Source: Neurospora tetrasperma FGSC 2508
Taxonomy: Eukaryota; Ascomycota; Sordariomycetes; Sordariales; Sordariaceae
DNA length: 64,000 bases
Assembly (NCBI RefSeq): GCF_000213175.1
Contig: NW_009799102.1
Span: forward strand, 4,154,271-4,218,270
Reading direction: 5' to 3'
The notes below the pieces were generated by a model, which was not told where the DNA came from, searched no databases, and saw only the letters and a program-made list of their open reading frames with translations. A program made the position numbers and the translations under genes. Positions 30,543 to 41,328 of the stretch are shown here, one piece after another (position 1 is the stretch's first letter; every line of letters starts with the position of its first letter).

Positions 30543-31771
30543 GTTGAATGAATACCACAAGGAAGGATTCCGATTGGTAGGACGGAAGCAAGGGTCCCTG
30601 ACAGAGAGGTGCAGCTCAAGTTGGGACGGGAAGAGAGAGTGCTGGCGGAAACGGGAGCTTGGGCCCGGATGCCGTGAATGACCACTTGTCGGTCCGGCGT
30701 GCCCCACTATGACGATCCGCGCCGGCGCAGGGGGTGTGTATTGTTTCTTGATGACTTGTTGATGTTGTTGTTACCGGTGCCTGGCTCGGTGCAGGGTGCA
30801 GTAAAGAGGCGCAGGACAAGAAGACAAGATCTGGGTCTGGGAGACTGAATCGAATATACTAGCGAAGATGCCAAGAGAAATATCGCAGAATCTACGTAGG
30901 TATGTTTCCGTGGGTGGGATGGTATTCGCAATCAATCAATAAGATACCTAGTTTTGGTTATCCCAGGTCCGGCTGGTGGAAGGGAAGAAAACTGAAGCGA
31001 TGGTAGACGCAGGGGGCACAGCCCAGTTGGAGCTTGAAGCTTGTTCAGTGCAGTGCAGGAAGGTCCCAAAATATTCCTGTCCTGGACGAGACTGACCAAT
31101 CAACGGACTCAAATAGGGAGCCTTCAAGTGGAGTCTCGCCCTACATCTGCATTCAGTTCCTGCAGTGCCTGCCGGCGGGGAAAAGCCCCCCCAAAAAGGA
31201 GCACAGGCCCCTGCATCGATCACGGGCAATGGCTCTTCCCGTCTTACCCACCAAAATCGGCATTCAGCATACGGCATCGGCGCTTTCATGCTTCGTTCCG
31301 TCGAACCCGCCGGACGGATCTTAGATGTCTCCCGGACCTGGATCGAGAAAAGACGGGCGCCACTCAATGCTTCTGGAAAACACTCGCCGATGGTTATTCA
31401 CGCCAGGACCCCACGTTTCAGCGCAGCATTTCCGGCGCTGGAGCTGAAGCGGAAGGCTGAGCCTGGCGATGAGGTACTCAGGTTTTGTGCGGCACGGAAT
31501 GAAGCCATCGATGAGGCAGAGCTTCCTTGAGCAATGAAGCTCTCTCGTTCAGAGAGTAGGTATCTGGTTCGTCCAGAAATGGCCTATCTCGTGTTCAGGC
31601 GGCGGCACGGTTCATTGGGGTCTATCAGACACACGAAACAAATAGGTAGAGGTATCCTGCGTCCACTCGCTTTCCATGTTCTCCTTCTTGTGTGCCTGGC
31701 TGTTCTGCTCTCTTTTCATCCACTTCCGTTCTTTTACACATTCTTTTCAAATCCACATCTCCCATGACATC
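30543..31771. other. Divergent region between Med18 and the PAN-like gene
   Basis: These 1.2 kb hold both promoters. A 121-codon plus frame (31165-31530) has no motif and is probably chance. One TAGAGGTA lies at 31647. The 100 bp before 31772 are pyrimidine-rich. Confidence 0.4.
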
Positions 31772-32790
31772 ATGGCGGACCCTGACATGATCAACGCGAA
31801 ATGCTACAACCCGGGTCATTCCAATCTAGAAGTAGCATACCATCCGCAGAGGCAGGGACAGCCCAGCAGCTTTGGAAATTTTCCCTCTTATGCTACGTCC
31901 GGGCTAGAAGGCGGAGCTGATGCCTACCCGCAACAACCCCAAGACACAAAACTGCTTGGATTGTCAGTGCCAGTATTCTGGACGGTTGTCATTGGGTTAG
32001 TCATGTTGCTCGCTGGAGCCATTGGCGGAGGCATAGGCGGCGGTCTGGCTGCAAGCCAACACTCTTCACAGTCCAAGGCATCACCACCATCATCCTTGTC
32101 CATCTCCGGATCAAGCATCTCATCGACCACGACAACAGCAACAATCGCTAGTCCACCATCGCAATCAGAATCAGCCTCTCCTCTACTTACGACGACGACA
32201 TCGCCAACGACCACCACTGGCACGCAGTTAACCGCCTTCGGTCCTTCGCCCGCTCCAAGCGACAACTGTCCCTCCGTTAACAACACCCAATACACCCCCC
32301 TCGATGCCTCAGGAAACAGCATGACCGTAGCGATTAACCCGGGCGGCCTTACAAAGGTTCAATCCTTCGTTCGCATCTGTAACAGGAACTATCCGGCCGG
32401 AGCACCCCACGGCAACCCAGACACTTTGGACATTATGAAACTTTACCTGCCTACGCTGGAAGCGTGTATTGATGCTTGCGCAACGTACAATATTGTTTAC
32501 CAGGAAAACAGGCCGCAAAGACCGGGAGGAGCACAGGATGGAACAGATATGGGACTGTGCAGGAGTGTTGCTATAGTAAAAAACGGTGAGTGGCAACAAT
32601 ACCAAGTTTACCTAGGGTACTTTCGCACACAAACATGCTGGTCTTGATCAAGGGGAACACCCAGCTAACGAGAAGCCGTTACCGTCCGATACCGACAGAA
32701 GGCGATTATTGCTACCTCAAGAACGCAACGGGGAAAGACAACACCTTTGGAAATCCGGACAGGTATTCCGTTGGCGTTTTGCTTCTCTAG
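31772..32790 (+). CDS. Single-pass membrane protein with a PAN/apple-like extracellular domain
   Basis: Two exons, 31772-32585 and 32699-32790, joined by a 113-nt intron, encode 301 residues. Residues 1-60 are a polar, Tyr/Gln/Pro-rich cytoplasmic tail. Residues about 66-93 form one membrane helix ending in a Gly-rich stretch (VIGLVMLLAGAIGGGIGGGL). A Ser/Thr-rich stalk (SSTTTTATIASPPS and similar, likely O-glycosylated) follows. The outer domain carries six or more Cys: DNCPSVNNTQYTP, VRICNRNYPAG, LEACIDACATYN, LCRSVAIVKNE, then GDYCYLKNATGKDN. The ACIDACA...C.SVA....CYLK arrangement is that of fungal PAN-like modules. Such proteins resemble wall-stress or adhesion receptors by layout, but no ligand can be named. 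The ATG at 31772 has context ATCATGGC. The gene is followed within 150 bp by a truncated Cys-rich gene. Confidence 0.82.
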
Positions 32791-32933
32791 AAATAGACAC
32801 GACCTCATGCGTTCACAGACTAACGCTCTGTTGGCACTATCCTGCCTGCGCGATCAATCCCCCACAGTCTGCGTTGGGCAGGTAGCATTCCAACGGGTCG
32901 AGTTGGCAACAAACTTATGAGAAAACATCGCTC

Positions 32934-33383
32934 TTGGGAGATTCGTTGACTGATGCATTGGATTACATATCATGGAGGCCATCTGAGAGGCTGCAAATTC
33001 CCTACGAAACTACCGCCTATCAAAGCCTCAACTGCCGCAATGATCAGCTTGACCTCACCTGTCGAGACGACTTTGCCGCCAGCCGCGATGCCTGCCTTGA
33101 CGTCACAAACACGCTCACAGGCGAAAACTTCAAGAAGGACACGCGCTTCATTTGTAAAAGAGACAACAAGGGCGACCAAAGTTGTATATCCTGGCAGGAT
33201 GCGTATCTGAGGCGAGCAGACAAAACTCAAGGGCCCGGCAGAACAGCTGATTGTTCACTGCCGATTTCCAAGGGATGGGAAATACATGGTAAGCAGGCTG
33301 ACGAGGAATACTCGCGAGGATGGGGGAAGGGAGGAGCATGTACGGTACAGTGTTTGGGTAATAGGCCTGATGGATGTGCGTAG
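32934..33383 (+). pseudogene. 5'-truncated copy of the Cys-rich secreted protein at 34459
   Basis: An open frame ending at TAG 33383 has no Met and no signal peptide. It aligns with the mature part of the protein encoded at 34459-35048: LTCRDDFAASRDACLDVTNT against VTCSGSHRAYAPVCTNLING, QSCISW against QCCISW, and the ending CTVQCLGNRPDGCA against CTTQCLSNRATGCS. Eight or more Cys are kept, although the second Cys of the central CC pair is Ser here. Sequence upstream to the preceding gene's stop (143 bp) offers no signal-peptide exon, so the 5' part seems lost. The frame has stayed open, so loss may be recent, or an upstream exon exists that I did not see. The stop overlaps a TAGAGGTA octamer. 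Confidence 0.6.
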
Positions 33384-34458
33384 AGGTAAAGCTCTTAAGA
33401 TGGAAGGGATAGGAGTAGATAGGAGTAACTGGAGAGGAATGCATGGAGAGAAGACGACAGGAAAGCCCAGGAGAAACGATAAGCGAACGGAGAGTACCCT
33501 AATTGATGATATAGTGCATAAGCATAGACCGACATGGACATGGGTTGACGGGCGTATAGTGCTGACAGTGGTAGCACCAATGCCACTTTACATGTGCGGC
33601 TCGCAACTACCACTCTTCACCGGTGCAAATAATCCTTCGACAGGTAACATCAATGGATTTAGTGGTTTGATCATTTACTCGGCACTTTGAGTCGACTAGG
33701 TACCAAGCGTACTGGCTCACCGGCACCACATCGTACATAAATGTGTCCGGAGATGAGATTTTCACACTACGTGCTGCGCTCCATGGCCTTCCCATAGGGT
33801 CAAGTCAATTCCCGGGGTTGGAAGAGACTTACTCAGCATGCTTACTCAAGTTGCCGAATTAGGAAACTAAAACGGCTCGGAGTTTAGCTACTACAGGAAA
33901 ACCGATCACGGGGCATGAGAAGGATACAGAGTACGTTACTCAGCAATATTGGCTTGAAGTATTGAGGCTCATGCGAGGTCAGCAAGTTATCCATGTCAAC
34001 CAAGGTTTGTGACTGATGCCACGATACGAAGACCATCACCAACACCAAAGTGTAGCCCACGATGACACTCTGTAACATGCACGTGTGTCGGATGGGTCAA
34101 ATAAATGGTTGACTGTGTGTCATACACCCTTGCCGAGAGGCTCATACACCATAGGTCTCGAGTGTAGATGGCTATTTTCTGGACAAGAGGTGCCGACGAC
34201 TCGACACTGAGAGGCCTGGTTATGGTGGGTGCATCTCCGCCCGGGTCTTTGGTCATATCGAGAAGATTCGTGTATAAAGGTTAGAGCAGCCGCCCGAGTT
34301 TGGTCTGAAGATCTCACTTTCATCACCATCCTCCGCGACAAAATCCTGAGAAGTAGCCTCAACCAACCGGTTTGAAACCCTTTACAACCGGTAGGCTCAA
34401 GATAATCTCTCCGTTTTTGAGCCAGAACTAACGCACTTCAGCAGAAACAAGATTCAAG
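33384..34458. other. Intergenic region, no gene recognised
   Basis: About 1.1 kb between the two Cys-rich paralogues has no convincing frame. It presumably contains the promoter of the downstream copy. Confidence 0.45.
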
Positions 34459-35048
34459 ATGCTCTCCAAGCAGATCCTCGCCATCAGCGCCATCCTGGCC
34501 GCTATTGCCTCTGCCAGCCCTGTTCCAGCTCCCGCTGAGGATGCTCTCATCATCATTGAGCAGACCGAGACCGAAAATGGAACCATCACCTGGTAAATTA
34601 CCCCTTTTCATCCCCTTCACGTCCGCACCATAAGTGCACGGCCACTAACACCTCTCCTGCTAGGTACGGCGATGAATCGACTCCTATCACGGCCCGCTCC
34701 ACCTCGTCACCGGAGCTCGACAAACGCTGCGGCTCCAACGCCGTGACCTGCTCCGGTTCCCACCGGGCCTACGCGCCCGTGTGCACCAACTTGATCAACG
34801 GTCTTTCGAGCCAGACCATCCCGCAGTCTCCTCGCTCGGTCTGCTTGAGCCAGGGCGGCAACCAGTGCTGCATCAGCTGGGCGAATGTCGTCCAGGATGC
34901 GCAGTTCTGGTACCTGCAGTCCGCGGCCCGGAAGGCGCTGAATGGCTGTGTTAGCGACAGCTATGTCAGTGCATTGACCAGGGATACCTTGATTGGAAAT
35001 ACTTGCACTACCCAGTGCCTTTCTAATCGCGCCACTGGTTGCTCCTAG
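34459..35048 (+). CDS. Secreted cysteine-rich protein, intact copy
   Basis: Two exons, 34459-34592 and 34664-35048, with a 71-nt intron, encode 172 residues. A clear signal peptide (MLSKQILAISAILAAIASAS) is followed by a propeptide with an acidic stretch (EDALIIIEQTETENGTITWY) that ends in a dibasic DKR, a Kex2-type processing site. The mature part has ten Cys: CGSNAVTCSGSHRAYAPVC, VCLSQGGNQCCISW, NGCVSDSYVSAL, and CTTQCLSNRATGC. It is therefore a small disulphide-rich extracellular protein. The family is seen again, truncated, 1.1 kb upstream. I do not recognise a named family and assign no activity. The ATG context is CAAGATGC. Confidence 0.85.
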
Positions 35049-35293
35049 ATAGGGGTGTGAGATATCGCGGTTGAGAGACGGCTGAGTGCCCCTGGGGATT
35101 GGCTTGGAATGGAGGTGACTTGGTCTGACAGGAACACAGGATGTTGATGGAGAGCTTGAGATGGAAATTAGGGGATGAACGAGGAAGGGCTTGTACCTAC
35201 CTCTAGATAGTGTACCTTACATATGACACATCTATCATTCACCAGATTGCCTCGTTTGGATAAGATCAATTCGATGGACGTCGCCTTCCTATT

Positions 35294-35536
35294 TCAACTC
35301 ATTGTGCGCGGAATCCACTGTGGTAGAGGTACTTGGACTGGACGCTTCGTTCCGTCCCGCGTTTGTTCGGTCACGAACCGGGCACTGCAGTCGAAGATGA
35401 CATCCATGGAACAGTTGGTGAAGCTGCAGCTGGAGTGGTCCGGGTGTCGCTCGCCACTGCAGTGGACAGCGGGAGGGCAACCACCCGACACTGCGGTCTT
35501 GGCATCGCAGGCCGCTAGCACTAACAATGCAGGACC
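35294..35536 (-). pseudogene. Fragment of a small cysteine-rich secreted protein
   Basis: A minus-strand frame with strong C/G third-position bias reads PALLVLAACDAKTAVSGGCP then HCSGERHPDHSSCSFTNCSM and DVIFDC. That is a signal-peptide-like hydrophobic end followed by six Cys in about 40 residues. It begins right after a TGA (35539-35537) without an ATG, so the start of the signal peptide is missing. MITE copy 2 lies about 200 bp upstream and may be linked to the loss. Overlapping frames on both strands are less convincing. Confidence 0.35.
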
Positions 35537-35733
35537 TCAGTGTTACTCGCTGAAAAGACACCATAGAGACGAGAAAGTCGCGTGTCGCTTACCCTATCAT
35601 GTATTCTAGATAGACGTAAATTTGATGAAGGGCCTATCCTGAGACATTCTTCGTTTCTGCTTGAGTTGAAAGAGGCGAGTGTCTTCAGCGAGTTGTCGAG
35701 CTCATTGGCGAATTTGTTAGTGCACGCCACGTA

Positions 35734-35989
35734 CAGTCCAGTGCTGGTTTGTTTGTTGGCTTGGTACACCAGGCACTCCCACAATATATATAGTGCATTA
35801 AACGAAATCTATTTCTGATGGTCCCAAAGCTTACGTAGATAGATTAAAAGGCATTAGCGGGGTTTTATCTAGGATTTTGAATGTTAGAGATGGCGTAGCC
35901 AAGGTAAGATCATGCATTAGTTAGCCATAAAAACGCATAGGAAAGTTGACACGAGGTCTCGAACTAACAAACAAACCAGTACTGGACTG
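35734..35989. mobile_element. MITE copy 2, TA-flanked, 256 bp
   Basis: The ends CAGTCCAGTGCTGGTTTGTT and, inverted, CAGTCCAGTACTGGTTTGTT are flanked by TA at 35732-35733 and 35990-35991. Terminal repeats of about 28 bp are nearly perfect, better kept than in copy 1, to which it aligns over its whole length in opposite orientation. There is no coding capacity. It lies 187 bp upstream of the guanine deaminase start, so it is part of that gene's promoter region. Confidence 0.9.
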
Positions 35990-36175
35990 TACATATCGCG
36001 GAGCGGGGTCAGGAACAAACCCGCTATTTCGGGGGGCCGACACCGACTTCCCCCGCACATGTTTCCTGCTGCTTCATCGTGGGCTTCAGGTTTGTGTACA
36101 AGACCGGGATGACATCAACGCAAACGACCGGACCTCGAGAACCACTTCCTCTTGTCCAAATCGCCGCAATCCAAC

Positions 36176-37636
36176 ATGGGATCACACGAAGCAAAGGCCC
36201 AAGCGTTCTACGGCGCCGTCATCCACTCGCTGTCAACGCCTGGCCATGACCTTGAGATCCTTCCTGCCGCCCTTTTGATCGTCGAAGCGCAGGGCGTAAT
36301 CACTGCCTTTCACAAAGATGTGAAGCCGGGAGAGGTTGGCAGCCTCATGTAGGTAGACCTTCTGATGATACTGATAATCAGTCTCGTATCAAATCTTCAA
36401 CTACCTCTACCTACCTACCTACCTACTAATACATCAACCCCTAGAGACACCGCCACCACAACTCTTCACTATCTCTCCCCTTCCCAATTCATCATTCCCG
36501 GTTTCATCGATACACACAACCACGCCCCCCAATGGGCCCAACGTGGCCTCGGACAAGGCCAACACATCCTGGACTGGCTTTCCGCAATCACCTTCCCCAA
36601 CGAAGGTCGATTCCGCGATCCCTCCCACGCGCAGCGTATTTACTCCTCCGCTATCGATGGCTTCCTTCGACAAGGCATCACCACCGCTTCCTACTATGGC
36701 TCCATTCACCCCGAGGCAACCAACATTCTCGCCGATCTCTGCCTGGCCAAAGGCCAGCGCGCATTCGTAGGGAAATGCAACATGACGCGCAACTCCCCTG
36801 ACTATTACCGCGATGCGTCAGTCGAGCAGTCCCTTCGAGACACGGAATCCTGCATCACCCACATCCGGAAGATTGACCCCGAGGGAAAGTTACTGAAGCA
36901 CGTCCTCACTCCTCGCTTTGCCATCTCCTGTGACGCCGAATGTCTTGCTGGCCTCGGACAAATAGCAGCCAAGAACCCCGACCTGCCTATTCAGACGCAC
37001 TTCAACGAAGCAGAGCAGGAGATTACCGCTACCCGCGAACTCTTCCCTCAGTTCTCTTCCGAGGCCGACCTTTACGACCACTACGGCCTTCTGACCAAGC
37101 GGTCCATCCTCGCGCACTGCTGTTACATGGCCCCCCACGAATTTGACAAGCTGAAAGAGCTGCAGTGCGGCGTGGCTCATTGTCCGATAAGCAACATGAC
37201 AGTGGGCGGCGGGTTCATGGCCGCTCCTATCCGGGAGTTTCTCAACCGCGGAATCAAAGTCGGTCTGGGGACTGACAGTGGAGGAGGGTTTTCTTCTTCG
37301 ATGCTGGATGCGATAAGGCAGGCCATGATTGCTAGTCATGCGCGGGAGGTTGAGTCGAAGGGGAGAGATAACGGGTTGAAAATTGCCGAGGCCTTTTACT
37401 TGGCAACATTGGGAGGGGCCGAGGTTTGTTGTCTCGAGGACAAGGTGGGGAATTTTGAGGGGGGGAAGGAGTTCGATGCGTTGGTGGTGGACTGGCAGAG
37501 GGACGGGGTGATGACGATAGTAGAGGAGGAGGACGAATTGGGTACGGTGTTCGAGAAGTTTGTGATGACAGGGGATGATAGGAATATTGTGAGGGTGTTG
37601 GTGAAGGGGATGGTGGTGAGGGAGGTGAAAATATGA
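36176..37636 (+). CDS. Guanine deaminase
   Basis: Exon 1 is 36176-36348 and exon 2 is 36445-37636; the 96-nt intron has branch TACTAATAC. The product is 454 residues. The amidohydrolase metal motif is GFIDTHNHAPQW (His82, His84). Then come the family segments HILDWLSAITFPNEGRF, IQTHFNEAEQEI (metal His and substrate Glu), LAHCCYMAPHEF (metal His), HCPISNMTVGGGFMAAPIRE and VGLGTDSGGGFSSSMLDAIR (metal Asp). These are diagnostic of guanine deaminase rather than of other amidohydrolases. The enzyme hydrolyses guanine to xanthine and ammonia and feeds purine catabolism through xanthine dehydrogenase. The start in GCAATCCAACATGGGATC is well placed. The intron contains a (CTAC)n microsatellite and a TACCTCTA octamer. 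A MITE sits just upstream. Confidence 0.94.
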
Positions 37637-38759
37637 AGGCGCGCATGATAAGAACTACGTAGTGGAGATGGCCCGTCGTGGATGGTGGAAGGAACAATGT
37701 TTTTGGAGCAACAATGAGGTATGGATTGGAGCTGGAGAAGCTTAGCTTATGTTCAGTAGGTCTTTGATACACTTTTGGGTCGAGATTCAAAACACTTCGA
37801 AGCTCAAACAATGCCTAACAGACTCTAGCTGATATGTTCTTGGCTTATTGTGAGGCATATAGGAGCATTACAACGGACTTTCTGGCCAAGGCGAGCGGCA
37901 TTATGCTGTTTATACTACCTCCAGGGTTTTTTTACAATCACTTCACAAATCCACATTCTTGCTTGCATGCGGTAGTACAATACCTCTAGATAATCCAGCT
38001 GGGAGAGAGTTTTCACACATGTACAGCGCTCGCCCAAACATCTCATACAGTAAAACATTGAAAGGTTCATTATCAGTTGGAACCTGGAATTCCATAGGTA
38101 CTATCGTCCGGATCAAAATAGATGCGACCAACCAACAGGTTAGGTAAACCAGTCCGCTACCGTCCCCCAAGACGAACAAAAGAAAGAAAAACACAGAAAA
38201 AAAGAAAAAAAAACCAGAAAAAAAAGGCCATTGCAAGACTGTGATAGGGATTAGAACAATTCGAAAAGACATCGGCTAGAGTTCCATTTGGATATTTCTA
38301 TTCAGGAATTGCCTAGAACTCAAGTCCAGAGGTGTAACAAAGACACTGGATGCGTAGTAGGAGTATACCTCTACCCAAGGTTTAATGTTGAAGGTCTCAA
38401 CTATTTTGTGCAGGACCACCTTCCGTAAGTTCCGTTTGCCTTGGCGCCCATCAGGTTCACTAGGTGCATTTAAGGCTCCCCTCATCGGCCTGGCACTCAT
38501 ATTCACTGATCTTTCCTTCACAGGCACTCCCATTCACTGCACTTCCCTTCACCGGCACTTTCTTCCAGTACTTCTTGGCTGCTCTTTCCACTTTCAGAAG
38601 TATAAGAAATGGAATTCTGTCCCTTCCAGCTCAGTCCCAACCGCACATTTCTTCCAAGTCCCGTCCATTCAGACAAACTCGCCCAAAGGACTCGGCAACC
38701 GCTTCAACTTCGACACACATCCCTAGCCCGCGTCCTCAATCTCTTGGGAAGATTTCAAA
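37637..38759. other. Intergenic region with a degenerate dispersed repeat
   Basis: No gene is recognised. 38290-38373 is the second copy of the repeat noted near 13160. The stretch 38160-38228 is A-rich (AAAGAAAAAC units). From 38460 the plus strand is CACTT/CCTTCC-rich, like a 5' leader of the following secreted protein. Confidence 0.45.
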
Positions 38760-39666
38760 ATGTTTACCTCAGTCCTAAAGTCCCTTGTCGTCAGCGGTAC
38801 CCTCGTTGTCAGCCTTCTAAACCCGACCGCTTTCGTCCTGGCCGCTCCCAGCCCGGCTATCGCTGATCCCATTAGCACCAGCCCCAATGTCCCTCTCAGC
38901 CCGGAAGACGCTTTAGCTGCATACACCCGCTACGGTCCGTTAAACAACCGTGAGGACGAGGGCTTGGCCTTGAACGCGAGGAAGGACCCACCCAAATGGA
39001 CGGGCGGTAACAACGAGGTTATTCACTTCTTCAACTGCCAGAAGAGACCCAACTGGGGTCATGGAACCGATTCCTTGGTTGTGGTATGTTCGCTTTCATT
39101 TGTTTTTCCTCAGACAGGTTCCAGTCTTGCAGCTCCGGAGCCTCCGGGTGTGACTTGCAAAGGTAACAGCTGTACTGACAAAAACACAAACAACAACAGA
39201 TCTGCGAAGACGACAAGAACTGCCACGACCTCAACTACCTCCCCCCGGACGACTCTCTTTGCCTGATGGACCGCTTCGACGACGACGGCATCTTCCATGT
39301 CTGGGAGGGCTCGGTGCAGGGATGCCTGTTCATCAACTACAACAACATGTTGAGCTGGAACATCACCAAGGATGCGCAGAAACAGGCGGACTTTACCACT
39401 GCTGGGTGAGTTGTTTTGTTTTCCTTCCTTTTTGCTGTGAACTTTTGAAGGAATTGGATGAAGGCGGGGTAGAATGAATTTGTGTGTTTAAGAAGGATGA
39501 ATGGCTAACATTGAGTGATGCAAATAGTTTTTTGACCTCTGATACCTTCGTCTACCAGGGTTTCAAGGATAGTAAGCCCAAAGGTTTGGCTATTCCCTTT
39601 CGTGACTGCCAGAGTATTTATTACTTCACGCTTCGGAAGGATCTGCAGCTTGTTCATGGCAACTGA
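38760..39666 (+). CDS. Secreted protein of unknown function
   Basis: Three exons, 38760-39083, 39200-39405 and 39528-39666, with introns of 116 and 122 nt, encode 222 residues. A signal peptide is evident (MFTSVLKSLVVSGTLVVSLL, cleavage expected after FVLAA). Then follows a Pro/Ser-rich propeptide and a domain with about six Cys: FFNCQKRPNWG, CEDDKNCHDLNYLPPDDSLC, VQGCLFINYNNMLSWN and FRDCQSIYYF. It has Asn-glycosylation sites such as NIT. The exons join cleanly and codon use is typical, so the gene is convincing, but I recognise no family. Likely extracellular. The start context is AAAATGTTT. Confidence 0.8.
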
Positions 39667-40237
39667 GGGTTCGCCCTCCCGGATGGAGGCGGCCAACGGT
39701 CAAGTCTTCGCAGTAGGTTGTATGATCATGAGGTTTCTTTTGAAAGTCTGAAAGACTCCACTCACCCCGGCATAATACCTGAAAGAGAAAAAACAGAAAA
39801 AGAGAGGAAGAGGGGCAAGATGAAGGGAAAGGTCGGAAAGAACAGGAGGAATCAAGATGGGGGGACGAAAGAATGAGGAGAACGCCTACATGCCTAGGTA
39901 GTAGTTATAATCAAAGTCAAGTGCTCTGATTTTCTTCCCGCCGTTGTCGAACGTCGTCATGTGGTCTTGGAGTGGTCATGTTCCATCATTACCTACCATC
40001 TACCATGTTCATCCCCAGCGTCTCTACGATCCTATAGTAAGACTTCCCTCCAAACCACATTAACAGCCAGTCCCAAATCCTCAAGCCCATCACAAATCCC
40101 ACCATACTCGATGTTCGGAGCCTGCTTCCTCTTTTGGAACTCTCCATGTTCTTGAGTGATCACGTCACGCCTCTATATAAGTGTTGCCAGCATGACCGTC
40201 ATCCCCGCTTCGTCCTTCCCCAGCTCTTCTTTCCTTT
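39667..40237. other. Intergenic region, no gene recognised
   Basis: This 571-bp spacer has a purine-rich block (39780-39880) and no convincing frame. Confidence 0.45.
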
Positions 40238-40432
40238 TCATTGCTTTGAATGTTGGTCTTGGTTATCAGCGACATCGGCGGACTTGAGCACTTCGTCGGG
40301 CTTGGACACGGAGGCTTCGGGGCCACGCAATGGACCGGGCGGAGATGGGATCTGATCAGACTCGGTGCCAGGGCTGGGACCGAGCTCTCCTTCAGGAAAA
40401 GGGGACACAGTGGTGTTGCGAGGTTCAGACAT
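40238..40432 (-). CDS. Possible small proline/serine-rich protein
   Basis: A 64-codon frame starts in a good context (GAACAATGTCTG) at 40432 and ends at TGA 40240-40238. It reads MSEPRNTTVSPFPEGELGPS then GPLRGPEASVSKPDEVLKSA and ends QHSKQ. Third positions are strongly C/G-biased, like the real genes nearby. It is acidic, proline-rich and has no predicted fold. It could be a complete small gene or one exon of a longer one; chance cannot be excluded. Confidence 0.4.
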   Translation of the reverse strand: MSEPRNTTVSPFPEGELGPSPGTESDQIPSPPGPLRGPEASVSKPDEVLKSADVADNQDQHSKQ

Positions 40433-41328
40433 TGTTCGATCGTAGAGGTACCTCAGTTGTTAGCCTATGCGCAGAATGATGCGATCTTCCAACAAACGGA
40501 AGCCAGAGGAGGCATGATTAAAATACTCAGGCTTTCGCAAAGACCAATGATCTCGCTGATGCTGACTCGGCGTTGAGGCTTGAGACTGATGCAACGTCGG
40601 ATGCGGTTCCTGGACAAAGAAGATTGTACGACGGACTTGAACTGATCAAGCTCCAAAATTGCAATTTTGTTGGGTTTCCGTCGGTGTGCGCTACAGTACT
40701 TACCTCTAGGTACCTAGGTACCCACCTGGTAGTTTCAGAATGTGGTTGCTGGTTGCTCTTTCCAGCTTATCTGAGGTTGGTCGAGGCATGCCATAATTGT
40801 CCCGAGTTTTCGGCCACCATCGGGTGCTCCGGGCTCCCGCCGCACTGGAGTTCCCGTGGGTTCGTGGCCTTGTCAGCATTTGATTGTCCGAGAGATCGCA
40901 TGGCCATGTCCCCTTGGATGGGGGTGTAGCGTAGTAGCACGAGTACCTGCAATCCCAACCCACTTCTATTATGAGTCTCTGTGTGAAGCTGCATCAATCC
41001 ACCCCAAGCCTGCCCCTGTTGTAGGTGTCAGCTGCAGTCATTGGTGCTTCCGGTACCGGGTCCGGATCCCGAAGGACCCCTCTTCTAACCAGAGGTACCT
41101 AGTGTAGGTACATACCTCTAGATAGATACATGTTTCTTGTTGCGTTAAATCCTTTTGTGGATCCTGTTAACGCCTTGGATCTTCCACTAATACCTTACCT
41201 CTATCCTTTCTTGAATGCGTCAACAAAGTTGAGAGTAGCTCGTAGGCATTGCAGGATTCGCTCATTCTACAGAAAAGAGTTGAATAACAACGATTGTTCA
41301 ATCAATCAACCCCAAAGCTACCTAGATA
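40433..41328. other. Intergenic region dense in TACCTCTA octamers
   Basis: Four copies of the octamer lie at 40443, 40701, 41113 and 41196, accompanied by GGTACCTAGGTACC-like pieces. No gene is recognised. Confidence 0.5.

Noticed and set aside
31165-31530. 121-codon plus frame upstream of the PAN-like gene
   Set aside because: No motif, no start context, and it lies in a divergent promoter region.
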